Shown piece by piece: positions 44,982 through 63,495 of a stretch of DNA of 64,000 bases (position 1 is the first letter of the stretch; each line of letters begins with the position of its first letter). A program made the position numbers and the translations under genes. Source of the stretch: Chrysomallon squamiferum (Eukaryota > Mollusca > Gastropoda > Neomphalida > Peltospiridae); the NCBI GenBank assembly GCA_012295275.1, contig CM022679.1, positions 16,057,842 through 16,121,841 on the forward strand, written 5' to 3'. Under the pieces are notes generated by a model that saw only the letters and a program-made list of their open reading frames with translations, was not told the DNA's origin and did not search any database.

Positions 44982-45737
44982 ACAGAAAGGAAGATAATCT
45001 TACTTACATAGATATACATAGGTATGATAACAGTAATTAGGAGTACTAGTAATAATAGTAGTAACAGAGTAATAGTACTAGTATTATTAATTGTAATAAT
45101 AGTAACAGAAGTATTAATAATAATAGAAGACGTTGTGGTAGTAGTAGTAACTGTGATGGAGTAATAACAGTGGTAGTGGTACAGGTAGCAGCAATAGTTG
45201 TACGATATTTAACTGATACTTACTTGACAATACTGCCGCCAGTGCAACCAGGACAAACAAAAACTGGGCAGGGCTACTCCACTCAGTTTTCCTTTTTTCC
45301 TAAAATTAAATAATTCAGTACGGATTAAACAACATTAAAATAAACACAATTTAATTATTTTGTTTATTTATTTTATTTTATTTTTTATTTTCTATTTTTT
45401 ATTTTTATTATTATTATTTTTTTTTTTTTTAATGTAGAAAGAAGAATAAAATTTAAAAAAGATGAAATTATCGTGATGAAAACGAATTAAAAGCAGTTTT
45501 ATCGACAACCTCCCGTAGATTATGAAATTCATACCACGGTCTTCAGTAGTCCAGACCTGGGACATTGTTTAGATCGTAAAATAAGACAAAATTTAGATCC
45601 AAGAAAACTGATGCAGCGATACACCGCGATTTCATTCGTACAACCGACACAGGCCTACAACCTGCTTGAACAAAGTTAACAATTCTACATCATATACATT
45701 TTTAAAAAGATATAATTAAAACTAAAATACATACCAT
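39662..45737 (-). CDS. Secreted GH18 chitinase 1 with eight-Cys C-terminal domain (11 exons)
   Basis: This GH18 chitinase hydrolyses beta-1,4-linked GlcNAc. Exons: 45737-45735, 45299-45224, 44617-44437, 44110-43858, 43379-43255, 43007-42911, 42594-42397, 42018-41884, 41332-41193, 40983-40772, 39837-39662. Phases all join, giving 531 residues. The ATG closes a 27-nt exon. A signal peptide follows (MEKRK, then FLFVLVALAAVLS). GH18 spans about 30-400 with CYYTNWSQYRPG, LALGGW, FDGLDFDWEYP (143-153, catalytic E151) and MTYDYHG, so it should be active. A Thr-rich linker (about 403-464), partly coded by ACA/CAA repeats, leads to a Cys-rich end from C468 with CxxCxC and YNPCTKKC. The Cys pattern does not fit the common CBM14 peritrophin spacing. 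Roles in digestion, shell or cuticle chitin, or defence are inference. Confidence 0.93.
40647..40696. repeat. (CATA)n microsatellite
   Basis: About twelve CATA units in the last intron of chitinase 1. Confidence 0.95.
43210..43287 (-). repeat. Source copy of a 78-bp chitinase 1 duplication
   Basis: This stretch covers the last 33 bp of chitinase 1 exon 5 and the first 45 bp of the following intron. It recurs without a visible mismatch at 44666-44743, in the same orientation, inside another intron of the gene. Confidence 0.9.
44251..44342. repeat. (TC)n microsatellite
   Basis: About 39 TC units ending in TG, inside the chitinase 1 intron between exons 44617-44437 and 44110-43858. Confidence 0.95.
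44628..44753 (-). repeat. Inserted 78-bp copy flanked by an 11-bp inverted repeat
   Basis: The core 44666-44743 matches 43210-43287 base for base and carries a working-looking splice donor but no acceptor. The left flank (44628-44638) reads ttaacataggc and the right flank (44743-44753) reads gcctatgttaa, an exact inverted repeat. A short TA tract lies between the left arm and the core. The left arm lies immediately upstream of the chitinase 1 exon 3 acceptor. Confidence 0.85.
44758..44981. repeat. (TG)n and (GTA)n microsatellites
   Basis: A TG run (44758-44803) and an interrupted GTA/GTG run (about 44850-44981) sit just beyond the 78-bp duplicated segment in chitinase 1 intron 2. Confidence 0.95.
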
Positions 45738-46647
45738 TTCTTCTTCTTCTGGAACTGATATCTGAAATAAACGTATGTGAATTATCAGCAAACTCTTTCT
45801 TAATTTTAAAAATGTTTACAAAGTATTGCACCAAAAGTATATGTTGAAAAAGTTGTATCGATCTTTTATAGACACTTCGACTAGAAAGCTTTAAAAACAA
45901 GGTGAGACTAAATTATTTTCACAAAATGGTGCAAATAACAGTCGATGTGATTTATCGAAAAAAATGTTTTATCATCTGCACGTCCGTATAAACAGAGCTT
46001 TTCAGAAAATATGGGAAAAGCAAACATGTTAGTAACAAGAGGTTTGTGTCTGTTTATAAAGACAGTGAGAAAATTACACATTACATTTTTTTTTTTTCTA
46101 AGAATAAAAAAATGTATTAATGTGTCATCATTCGTGTGAAGATGCAGTTTTAGAATTATTCACGAATGTTTGACGCCATGCGTCTTTTCAAACAACCCGC
46201 AATAATGTGTAACGACTTAGTCGTTTTTTCCAGATGTTACCTAAGTCGTATCATACGTACAGTTAATTTCCCGTGGGTGTCATAGACATTAAGGTTTGTT
46301 GAGTGTGTAAAATTTATTGTTATGTGCCACATCACATTAATCGCTTACTTGCACATGAAAAACATGCTTGCAATGTTATGATACTTCAAAAGCCACCAGA
46401 TCCACTGAAGGTACGAATGAATGAATTAATGTATCTGTTCCTTCGTCTGTCTTTCTGTAGGTGGGTATGTAGGAAGGTGGTTTACTTAGGAAGGCAGGAA
46501 TGTAGTAAGGTAGATAGGCAGATTGGTAGGTATTTATCTATGTATGAATGTGTGAATGTAAGTATGAATATATGAATTTATGTATATAAATGTGTGTGTT
46601 GTATGTATGTACCTATGTACGTATAATTTTGTGCGTATATTTGTCTG

Positions 46648-46650
<3 letters not shown>

Positions 46651-46700
<50 letters not shown>

Positions 46701-46704
46701 CCTC

Positions 46705-46793
<89 letters not shown>
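46651..46793. repeat. (TC)n-(CA)n compound microsatellite
   Basis: A TC run of about 114 bp with a short CCCTCCC interruption, followed by a CA run. It produces several false open frames of alternating residues. Confidence 0.95.
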
Positions 46794-46800
<7 letters not shown>

Positions 46801-47396
46801 AGACAGATCTTTTCTATACTTCGTTTATTTCGTTTGAAAATTATCACCTCTAAATAATCCGATTAGGATAAACATCTTGTCAAGAGAGATAATCCTAATT
46901 ATTTTAGTAGAAACCTAAAATAATTTAGCGGTTGTATCCCTTACAGAGCTAGCAAAAATAATATATTTATACATACATATATACACACATATATTTATAT
47001 ATATATATATCATTAAATAGTACTGGACGTAGATAATCAAATTTAGAAAAAGAGATGAACTGGTAAGAGATTAAATACAGCAAAATTATAATAATGTGTA
47101 CTCGTTTTATTGTTCAAGAAAGTAAAAAAAAAATTGTATTGTTTGTAAATAACACACGATGTACCATAACTTTCCTTATCCTTTAACTTCTTTTTTAATA
47201 ATAACTGCTATTTCAAATAAAGAAATATGACTGACTATAAACAAAATATATTACTGTCGTTCCAGCATTTAATTAGAAAATTATTATTTTATCGACCGAA
47301 GTATGTTTTTTTCTTCACCATGAAATTCATGTGTTTTAAACACATTTCCCGTGACACAGACTACGTCACCTCTGATGTTATGCATCCATTCTTGTT

Positions 47397-47775
47397 CTAA
47401 CTGGATTCATACATTAATCAACACTATACTAACTGGATTCACACATTAATCAACACTGTACTAACTCGATTCAAATATTAATTAACATTATGCTAACTGG
47501 ATTCATGTATTAAACAACATCGTACTAACTGTATTCGAACATTAATCAAGTCGGTATTAAGTGGATTCAAATATTAATCAACAGTATACTAACTGGATCC
47601 AAAATGAATCAACACTATTCTAACTGGAATCACACATTAATCAACATTATACTAACTGGATTCATGTATTAAAAAACATCGTATTAACTGTATTCGAACA
47701 TTAATCAACTTGGTACTAAGTGGATTCAAATATTAATCAATTGTATTAAACAGATTCAGATATTAATAAAACTAA
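47397..47775. repeat. Minisatellite of about 32 bp with 159-bp higher-order period
   Basis: Diverged units of the type ctaactggattcacacatta followed by atcaacactgta repeat about a dozen times. A longer block beginning ctaactggattcatgtatt recurs at about 47493 and 47652, so groups of five units were copied together. Confidence 0.8.
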
Positions 47776-48377
47776 ATTTTATTTCCGACCAAAGAAAAGT
47801 GGTTTTACACGCATGAAGGATTATTTTGTTTTATTTTATTTTATTCTTTTTATTGTTATTATTCTTTTTTTCTTCTTCTCTTCTTTTGTTGTTGTTGTTC
47901 TTGCTGCTGCTGCTGTTGTTGTTGTTGATGTTGTTATTGATCAATATTGTGCGTAGTTAACATTCAGTTTCAGTTTAAGAACAAATTATTAATGAAACAA
48001 TAGAGACATTATGTCGATATAAAACTATTCAGTGGAAAATTAAAACATGTTAAGTAATCGACAGTACATTTTTACATTATCTGTTCTGACATCAAGCATC
48101 AGTATTACTGATATTAAATTTCATTATACTACATCGACATAAATAATATTCTAGTTATTTTCAGTTCTTTCTCTGAATATTTTTATTTATTTATTTATTT
48201 TTATATATTATTATATTATTTTATATTTATTTATTTTTATACACTAGTTTGTTTAATTATTTTCTCTAATGGTTAAAAGCTGTTTGAAAACTATCTACAC
48301 AATGTAGTAAAAAATAATCACGTATGAACATAATCCATATGAAGACTGTTTTTGAAATAAAGTTTCAGTCTATGTTT

Positions 48378-55124
<6,747 letters not shown>

Positions 55125-58100
55125 CTGCAAATACAGAAAACTGCGTGAAAAGATGTTTTTGAAGTAAAAATAATATATATCTTTTTACCATGTATTTCAG
55201 AAACAAAAATAACATCACTGTTTTTGCTGTGTTATTTGTTTAGTACTTTTATATTAAAACAGGTAATCTGAAATTGCTGTTAAATAACACTAGAAAATGT
55301 ACATACTTTTGTATTTAATAAACGCTGCAAATTAAAACAGTTAAATAACGGTAAGAATGATATTATTGTCTTCTTCTTCCTGTTATTATTGTTGTTGTTG
55401 TTGTTGTTGTTGTTGTCTATGTTTGTTGTACTTGCTGCTGTTGGTGCTGTTGTTGTTATTAGTGGTGGTAGTGGTGGTGGTAGTGGTGATGTTATAGCTA
55501 CAACAGTCTTCTTCGGCTACTTTTACGTGACAGTTTCTTCACATGAACGGAATCAGAAATGTTTGTACTGATAAACTGAATAATCCTGATCCGCGCCCCG
55601 GGACTAAACATTTTTTACCGCTGTTCTTACGTCAAGTCTGTATTTCCGTAACAAACTACTCTTTAAGATGATGCATAGGTAATGATATGCAACTTGTTCT
55701 GACAAAATAATATAAATTAATTTAATTCATTCGTGTATTCAGATTATAATTCAATACCAGTTTCTTTTTCGTTTTTTCTTTTTGTAGGGTTTTTTATTAT
55801 TATTATTATTATTTTTTTTTTTTTTTTTTTTTTTTTATTATTATTATTATTTATTTATTATTTTATTTTTTTATATTTTTTTTAATTCGAGCACATTTCA
55901 AAAACAGAGTACATCAGAATGAGTATAATTTAAAAACGTTCATAAAAGAGCTTTCAAAATAATCACATAGCTTTCGTCTGAACTTAGTAATCGAGAAGCC
56001 CTTAATATTTTTATTTTTTATTTTTTTATTTATTTATTTTTTTATTTATTTTTTTATTTTTTTATTTATTTTTTTATTTTTTTTTTATGGTACCTAAATT
56101 TATAGAGTATTTATTAGGAGAGATATACAGTTAAATATTTTAAACAAAAAAGTTAAAACTAATGATATAAAAAGTTTTATATTTGATACGACAGAATATA
56201 TATGAAAATAATTTTAAGAACGGACACAAAAATCTGTTGCCAGTCGTCATTGTTCTGTTTCTATGAAATATTATTTAAATGACAACAAAAACAATTATTT
56301 ATTAAATAACTGTTCCATGAATTGTAACTGTAATGAGTATTAAACTGATGTTCTCATCTTCTTTGCAGTTTTCTTATACATATTTTTCTGAGATAAACAG
56401 AACCTAGTACTAATTAACCTTGCAAAGATGACTACGTCCATCACAGTTCTTAAACACAGGTCATCGGGGAATTTTCTCTGATCTCATTTTATCTTTCATT
56501 TAGCTGAGGTGAAGTTCAACCAATACAGAGTTTACGCACTGGACACGTAACATAAATACATGGCAAATTACATTTCTAATGGTCAAAATCGCCGATTTGT
56601 GGATGCTGTTTTCATCTGTTTTTCTTGAAGTGTCTAAATAAAAGAAAATTCGTACCCAGGGACTTGTTTCCTGAACCGCAAGTCTCTTATCGCAGGCTCA
56701 CTTAATTATAAGAACTGTATGAATCGAGCTGTAAAGTATATTTGTTAAATCGATTCTATAGACGTGAAGGTTTTCAAACTGTCAGGTACGGTGACTGAGT
56801 ACAGTATCTCCATGGAGCAATTTCATGTACCAGGTTACAGAACAAGTGTTTATAAAAACTCGTTTAATAGTATCAATGAAAAAAAACAGAAGGTATCGGT
56901 ATTATTCATATTGTTATTTTACAGCATCTGCAATACGGTTTACTAAAATTAAACAGACAAAAGACGGATGTATGTTTTCCAGCATGTTGAATTTCTTAAG
57001 CTACGTTATTTACACAGATTATACATACCAGACCTCAAGCTGTGATAAAACAGTGACAAGTTTTTTAAACCTCGCTCGATTCTGAAATAGACCTTCTATT
57101 TACTTATTTATTGTCACCTTTATTATTTACAACAAGCATTAGTAACAATGGCAACAAAAAAATAGATGGCAAAAGAAATAGTGGTAGTAGCAGGAGGAGT
57201 AGAAGTAGTGGTAGTAATCTTAGTAGTACTTCTAGTAGTGTACTAGTAGTAATATATCAGGAAGTTTATTTGTATGCATACTGTAATATCTCTCCAATTT
57301 TTAACGTGTGAGTGTGTAAATGTGGGTTTCAACTTTTACTTTTTTTCGTTCGGACCAATAATATTTGGTTCGATAAATAAGAAAAACATAGACTCTGTTT
57401 ACTAATTTAAATCAATAATTAGGCCAACTTGACCTCGGACCTTTAAAGGTCACAGTTTTATTCAAATTATTGTTTTAAAACAAAAAATCAACAAAAAAAC
57501 ATAAGAAGGTGAAAAAGATACCAGTAATAATTCATTGTTCGTAATCGGTGCTATAAATTTATCTTTTCTTATTTCTAATTTTGATTTTTCATAACCAGAA
57601 CTTAATGCTCAAATCAAAAACTTTATTATTTTTTTTTTAATCTGTAATTTTCATTCACATTCTCATAAAGAGACTACTTTCTTTATTATATGTTTTTAGG
57701 TGAAAGCCCATTTGAGCTAGCACTGCCAATGACATTAACTAAAACTGGGTCTTTAACACTGATGCTGTTGGCATCCCATATAATTTTGCAGTTTAAAATA
57801 AATTTGTCTAAGACGCAAAACAGTCTGTTTACTCTGCCTAATTTCTCACTAAGTCTCAAAGAACGCGTCCTAATATAACTCATCTATTTCACACATATTT
57901 TTAATTACTAACACTACATATCTATTTCAGTACCCACGCACTTCATCCTTATACTTCACAAAAAATCTGTTATGCATTATAAATGTGTTAGCATGTTAAT
58001 TACCGCGCTGAAAAGAGTTTATGGGATACAAATAATTATTTTGTTACTAAGGTATATCATTATGATTATTCAAGACTTTTGTTGAAGTTACTAAGGTATT

Positions 58101-58176
58101 TAATTTAAGAAATGAAAGGTGAATTTTTCCAACGGAGTAAGTTATTTATTAATGGAAAGACATCAATTTCTATGTA

Positions 58177-58208
<32 letters not shown>

Positions 58209-58660
58209 GGTGTGGGTGTGTGTGTGTGTGTGACAGAGGAGGGAACAGAGAGAGAGATTAGGTTATTAAATGTCATTTAGCAGGTCTGATATTGTGACTG
58301 ACTGAATTAAAAAGTAAAGAGTAAACTTAATTAATACGTAAACGAAAAAAATACCTTCTGCAGACTGAAAAATATGATCTAGGTAAAAATCGAATGAGTT
58401 TAAATCATACTTACAGTAGGTAACATATCTTCTTTTCGAAAGTTTTTTCTTCTTTTTTTCTTTCTCTCTCTCTCTTTTATTATTATTTTTCTTCTTCTTC
58501 TTTTTTTAAAAAAAGAACTGCTAAACGTTGTCAAACATATATGTATATACAACTAACTTTAAGGGAACCGAAACTCACAACACAAACAATAGTAAAAACT
58601 CCATCCACAATGAAGCCTATTGAGACCAAAACAATGAACAGTCTAAACCGTAATACATAC
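55125..58660. other. Probable first intron of chitinase 2
   Basis: If the candidate ATG exon at 58661 is right, this 3.5 kb is intron 1 of chitinase 2. It contains T/A-rich simple sequence (55800-55880 and 56000-56095), a GTA-like degenerate repeat (about 57180-57255) and a TG/TGGG tract (58170-58235). Overlapping short open frames on both strands at about 57686-57883 match no family I know. Confidence 0.4.
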
Positions 58661-58663
58661 CAT
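58661..58663 (-). CDS. Candidate first coding exon (ATG) of chitinase 2
   Basis: In chitinase 1 the start codon is the last codon of its exon, followed directly by gtatgt. Upstream of chitinase 2 the same arrangement, gaaagATG|gtatgt, occurs here, with an in-frame stop just before it as in a 5' UTR. The intron would be about 3.5 kb. A weaker alternative is ATG|gtaaaa at about 55190, which would leave an intron of only about 60 bp. Confidence 0.45.
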
Positions 58664-58955
58664 CTTTCAGTGTGACACGTGAAGCTAACAGTCAACAGGA
58701 AAACTCAACATTAACTAATCCGAAATAATTTCAATTTTTTCCTTGATTGCACTATGTAAGTAATGAAGGTTGAATAGCATGCTGGAAAAATAAAGTAAAA
58801 CGAGCATTGCAGGTTTACGGAAATTTGTTGACGGAAGCAACACCAGGCATGTGGTTTTTAAAAGGAACAAACTGGTGAAATGAAATTGATAAGAATGTTA
58901 GTTGTATATTGTTTATGATTATGACGAATCGAGTGATAGTATGAATAGCGAGAGA

Positions 58956-59094
58956 AATTTAATTGAATGAATTTTTAAATTTATTTTTAAATTATATTTA
59001 TGTTTATTTACTTTTTATTATTATTATTATTATTATTTAATTTAATTGAATGAATTTTTAAATTTATTTTTAAATTATATTTATGTTTATTTAC

Positions 59095-59115
<21 letters not shown>
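58956..59115. repeat. Tandem 83-bp duplication
   Basis: A segment beginning aatttaattgaatgaat and ending in a TTA run is present twice with an 83-bp offset (58956 and 59039) and no visible mismatch outside the TTA run. Confidence 0.85.

Positions 59116-59186
<71 letters not shown>
59099..59186. repeat. (TTA)n-(TTG)n microsatellite
   Basis: TTA units switch abruptly to TTG units at the right end of the 83-bp tandem duplication. Confidence 0.95.
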
Positions 59187-59189
<3 letters not shown>

Positions 59190-60936
59190 ACTTTATTTTT
59201 ATTTATTATTATTTTGGGTTTTTTTGTCATTTTCATTCTTTACTTTTGTTGTTACTTGGCATCATATCTTAAAAGCTCCTTATTTCCGTTTCTAATATAT
59301 TTTAAAAGTGAGACTATCTGTAAAGTACGAACGGAAAAAGTGTGATTATCTCATCTGTTTTGTCCATGCACGCTAGTTGCATCTGTTACTATTTTACTCA
59401 GATATGATTCTGCATGTCAGTTATTCACCTACATGTTGAAAACAGCATATTGGAGATTTGTGAAATGAATTAAAACGTTAGCATTCCACCAGTTTGTAAT
59501 AACCGAGTTTCTTCCTTTACTCACAGTGTCCCACGCCTGACATGTTAAAAAATATGGGAAGTGCTGGGTAAAATCTCCTGCTGCTAAACGACCTTTGTCG
59601 ACCGCAAGCTTGCTAGTATGTGACCATGTGTTAGCACCACGACGTATGTTAACATCAGAGTAATTCAGGAATTAAATGACAGGTTTAAAATGTGATGTTA
59701 TGACTGGAAACAACAGCCAAAAATAACAAACTGTCAATTGGAAAATGTAGGTTGAAGATCGCAAGAAAGAATGAACGAGGTAATGAATGTATATTTATTT
59801 GACTGTTCCCCGAACATTTTAAAAGTAATGTTGACTGTTATATTATTATGACTCGAGACTACAGAGTAAGAGATCTTTTATCCATGCCTTTTCATAGACA
59901 TTACATAATAAGTAAATTATACAGAAGAGGAAATAACGGAAACATTACTGAATTCTGATTCAGCGGCAGATAATGCTCCAAGCCATCTCACACCATCCAA
60001 CTTTAAAAAAAAAAAAAAAAATAGCACTTCAATGTTAAAAGTAGACTGAGGATTTAGATGAAGTAGTGAAGTGTATTTAACTTGCTGTTTCAAATGACAA
60101 TATCACTGACTGACACTCAACCAGTTGAATGTCCTGAAGCGTCACGAAACTCCTTTCCGTTCAAACTATTTCACTTATTTTCTAAACCGACACTGGAGAA
60201 AACGCTACAAATAGGCATTGACGGTGTAATGGCTTAGTGGAATCAAAGTCAGTCGAGCAGAAATAGAAGTCTTAATAGTCTACTAACCACACTGAATGAC
60301 GCACTGACCAGATCTTAAGATTTGCAAGTCATTCCTGAAATAGCCTTGAGATTACCAGCCCCTCTCCAGACCTAACGCAGAGTACGATCCTAATGTCCTT
60401 TTTCTCATCATCATCACACCTGCTCTTTAGCGCTGAATGCAAACACTTTCCTTTAACTGGATCGTGAAAAAACCTATAATTACCTATGATTAAGAATCAA
60501 ACGATTATCAATTAATGTAGCATATTATTAATAATTAAGGAAATTTTTGATCCACAAATATAATGCTTTTAAATATTTTACATACAAGCAATAAAATATG
60601 TTTCAGCATCTTTAGTAATTAGCTACGTGCGTGCATCCTAACACCCACATAAATATTTAACATGTTACCGACGTAAGAGGTTTAAGAAATGCGGTGTCAA
60701 TCCGAGGCAGGTAAACATATAGATTCGTGCTTTTTTTCTGATCGGTTAAAATTTAACAGAAATAAACTTAAAGCCGTAAATAGCACACGTTTTACATAAT
60801 ATTGTTCAAGGTATTTTATCTATTTTTATTTGAGTTTAATTTCTGAAAGATTAAGTATTATTATTTGTAGAAGTAATACAAAGTAGTAGTAGTTGTAGTA
60901 GCAGTAGCAGTAGCAGTTGTAGTAGTAGTAGTGATG

Positions 60937-61009
<73 letters not shown>
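60937..61009. repeat. (GA)n microsatellite
   Basis: About 36 GA units preceded by a GTA/GCA-like stretch (about 60884-60931). Confidence 0.95.
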
Positions 61010-61012
<3 letters not shown>

Positions 61013-62487
61013 TAAAACCAAACAATATAACCTTTTTATTCATTTTGTCATTTTCAACAAATTACTTTTTTTCCACCATGATATCGTTTCTTTTTTAAAT
61101 TTTACGCAGAATAAAAAATTGAAGAACTAATAAGATTTCTATTTTAATTTATTTGTTTACTGTTTGACTTTTGTGAAATGAAATATAAACTAACGTGTGT
61201 CACATTACGACAGTGAGTTTGTTATTAGACCACGTTGTAACGCCATAAGAAATAAAATTATGTATACATTTTTGTATTCAGAAATACCTTTTTGATAATT
61301 TTCTATTTCAGGCAAGAAGAGGACAAAAAGGTAGTTGTTATATACGTTTATCAGTATAGAATTACAAGACTTAATATATGTGCTTATTAATTAGCTATAC
61401 AAATTTGTCAGAGTCGAGGAGACTGACTCGCAATTTTGAATTCTCCACAGGAACTTATTTATTAATTATTTCAAATTAGTTTCACATATATCTGAGTGGG
61501 TGCGTATTTGCTTCTTCTTCTTTTATTTTTTTTTTTTTGTTTTTTGTTTACAATTTAGAAAAAAAAAAATGTTAATGGTAAACTTCAAGTGTCGTCCTGT
61601 ATTTGGTTTTTCATTTGTTTCCACCGTTAATTTCTTAACTGTTAGAAATCACAGCTTTGTGTGACCAGAAATAACACTGTAAGAATTCAGGATTAGAGTT
61701 GTACAGTCCTTGTTTTCTGCCACAGTAACACGACTGGTTCATACTTGTTTAAAGTATTTTTTATGATATTTAAAATTATTGGAATCTGTCGATATTGCCA
61801 GTGTAGAATCTTATTTAAGTAAAAAAGGTTTAATGGAAGATACTGAAAGAGTTTTAACGGATCTACCTAAGGCCGCATAATAAGGCTATAAAGTTTAAGA
61901 AATGTTTCTTTTTATAAAACTTTTATAAAGTTTTATGGAACTAATGGTCAACAATGTGTTTTAATATTCATTTTGAAATTATTTATTATTGAGTTACAGT
62001 AGAATTTGCTGATTTTGATTTTTTCTCAAATTGACTGTAGTTGTTATTGCTACTACAGCTCCGATTTTTAATTGCCTAGAAGGACTCAAATTATTTATTT
62101 ACATATACAAACTGACGCACACTGAACTTCTGAAGGACATATGTATATTGTTTAACGTCCAACATAGCCATGGGGGATATTCAGTGAAGACAAAAACAAG
62201 ATGTAAAATGTCGTCGATGACGTCATTGTCACAGCACTAAATACTTAAAACACAGATTAATAAATATCATAGACACGACATGCAGAATTTATATAGCTAT
62301 AGAGAAATAAATGGTAAATGTCACAGACATATTTCGCCTCAGGCATTCCCGTAACTCTTAGAGCTGGCCATAAACAACATGCGATGTACCGAAACACAAC
62401 TAGTCAAGGACAAATGATAACACTTCACATTTATGGGATGGACATTCTCTAATGTTTCGATATTGCGCAGCTGACAAATATCCCTCT

Positions 62488-62488
<1 letters not shown>

Positions 62489-62552
<64 letters not shown>
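62489..62552. repeat. (ATT)n microsatellite
   Basis: About 21 ATT units without visible interruption. Confidence 0.95.
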
Positions 62553-62553
<1 letters not shown>

Positions 62554-62753
62554 TATATTTATATTAAGAAAAGGATCTAATGTTTTATTTTTAGTATTTA
62601 ATGTGCATTCTGTAGACTTCATTTTAAAGAAATTAGTAAATAAATACATACAAACTTAATTATTTTCTTTATAATGAAATTATAAATTATGAAAGGGAAT
62701 TCCTACAAAGCAGCAGCTTCTCCTTTTTTAAAAATTCGTACCTGCTTAGTCTG

Positions 62754-62756
<3 letters not shown>

Positions 62757-62826
<70 letters not shown>
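62757..62826. repeat. (TC)n microsatellite with CA-rich flank
   Basis: About 34 TC units followed by CA-rich sequence to about 62901. Confidence 0.95.
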
Positions 62827-62828
<2 letters not shown>

Positions 62829-63142
62829 CACACACACATACACACACTCAAACAAACACCAACTATGCACACGTACACACGCGCACACAGACTCGCACAC
62901 AATGTCTAGGTGTAATTGACACAGTATACATGATGGTAATCTTCACATTTATAATGACTGTAATATGAAAAATAGGGATTACACTTGCAGTCTGATTTCT
63001 CAGTATTAAACAGATACACTGGTCCTTAATGAGATTCAGAGATCCGTCTGAGTAAAGAATATAATGAAATTAATTAGCAGAACTGCACGTTCAAATCCAG
63101 TGTAGTACGCATAAATAGTTAATACAGTATTTAACATTGCCA

Positions 63143-63495
63143 GGTATGTTATTTAATTCTCTTACTAATATTAGCAGGTATGTTATTTAATACTGTTACT
63201 AATATTAGCAGGTGTGTTATTTAATACTGTTACTAATATTAGCAGGTATGTTATTTAATTCTCTTACTAATATTAGCAGGTATGTTATTTAATACTGTTA
63301 CTAATATTAGCAGGTGTGTTATTTAATACTGTTACTAATATTAGCAGGTGTGTTATTTAATTCTCTTACTAATATTAGCAGGTATGTTATTTAATTCTCT
63401 TACTAATATTAGCAGGTATGTTATTTAATTCTCTTACTAATATTAGCAGGTGTGTTATTTAATACTGTTACTAATATTAGCAGGTGTGTTTATGC
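63143..63495. repeat. 34-bp minisatellite with 102-bp higher-order repeat
   Basis: Ten full copies and a partial copy of a 34-bp unit (caggtatgttatttaa, then ttctcttactaatattag). Two diagnostic sites vary: tatg or tgtg, and ttctc or tactg. Copies 1-3 have the same variant order as copies 4-6, so a 102-bp trimer was duplicated. Confidence 0.92.

Larger units (their letters stand above)
45738..48377. other. Spacer between the two chitinase genes
   Basis: This holds the 5' UTR and promoter of chitinase 1 on the right side of its first exon and the 3' UTR of chitinase 2. The 27-nt exon 45761-45735 begins after an acceptor (tttcag), so an earlier non-coding exon should exist between about 45764 and 46300, but it was not located. 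A long TC tract then CA tract lies at 46651-46793, and a minisatellite at about 47397-47775. No other coding signal was seen. Confidence 0.5.

Noticed and set aside
44750-45019. Minus-strand open frame of almost only threonine
   Set aside because: It is the translation of the GTA and TG microsatellites, not a gene.
46578-46853. Overlapping open frames of Ser-Leu and Arg-Glu repeats on both strands
   Set aside because: They come from the TC/CA microsatellite. The same applies at 44205-44414, 51624-51821, 60861-61043 and 62687-62902.
57686-57883. Overlapping open frames on both strands, possibly a transposon remnant
   Set aside because: The peptides match no transposase or reverse transcriptase motif that I can recognise, and both strands are open, which suggests chance.
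60225-60300. tRNA-like A box (TGGCTTAGTGG)
   Set aside because: No B box at the right distance and no cloverleaf can be formed. At most a degraded tRNA-derived SINE head.
62120-62220. Sequence with tttaacgtcc, like the head of a common mollusc repeat
   Set aside because: Too short and diverged to assign. No repeat ends were visible.
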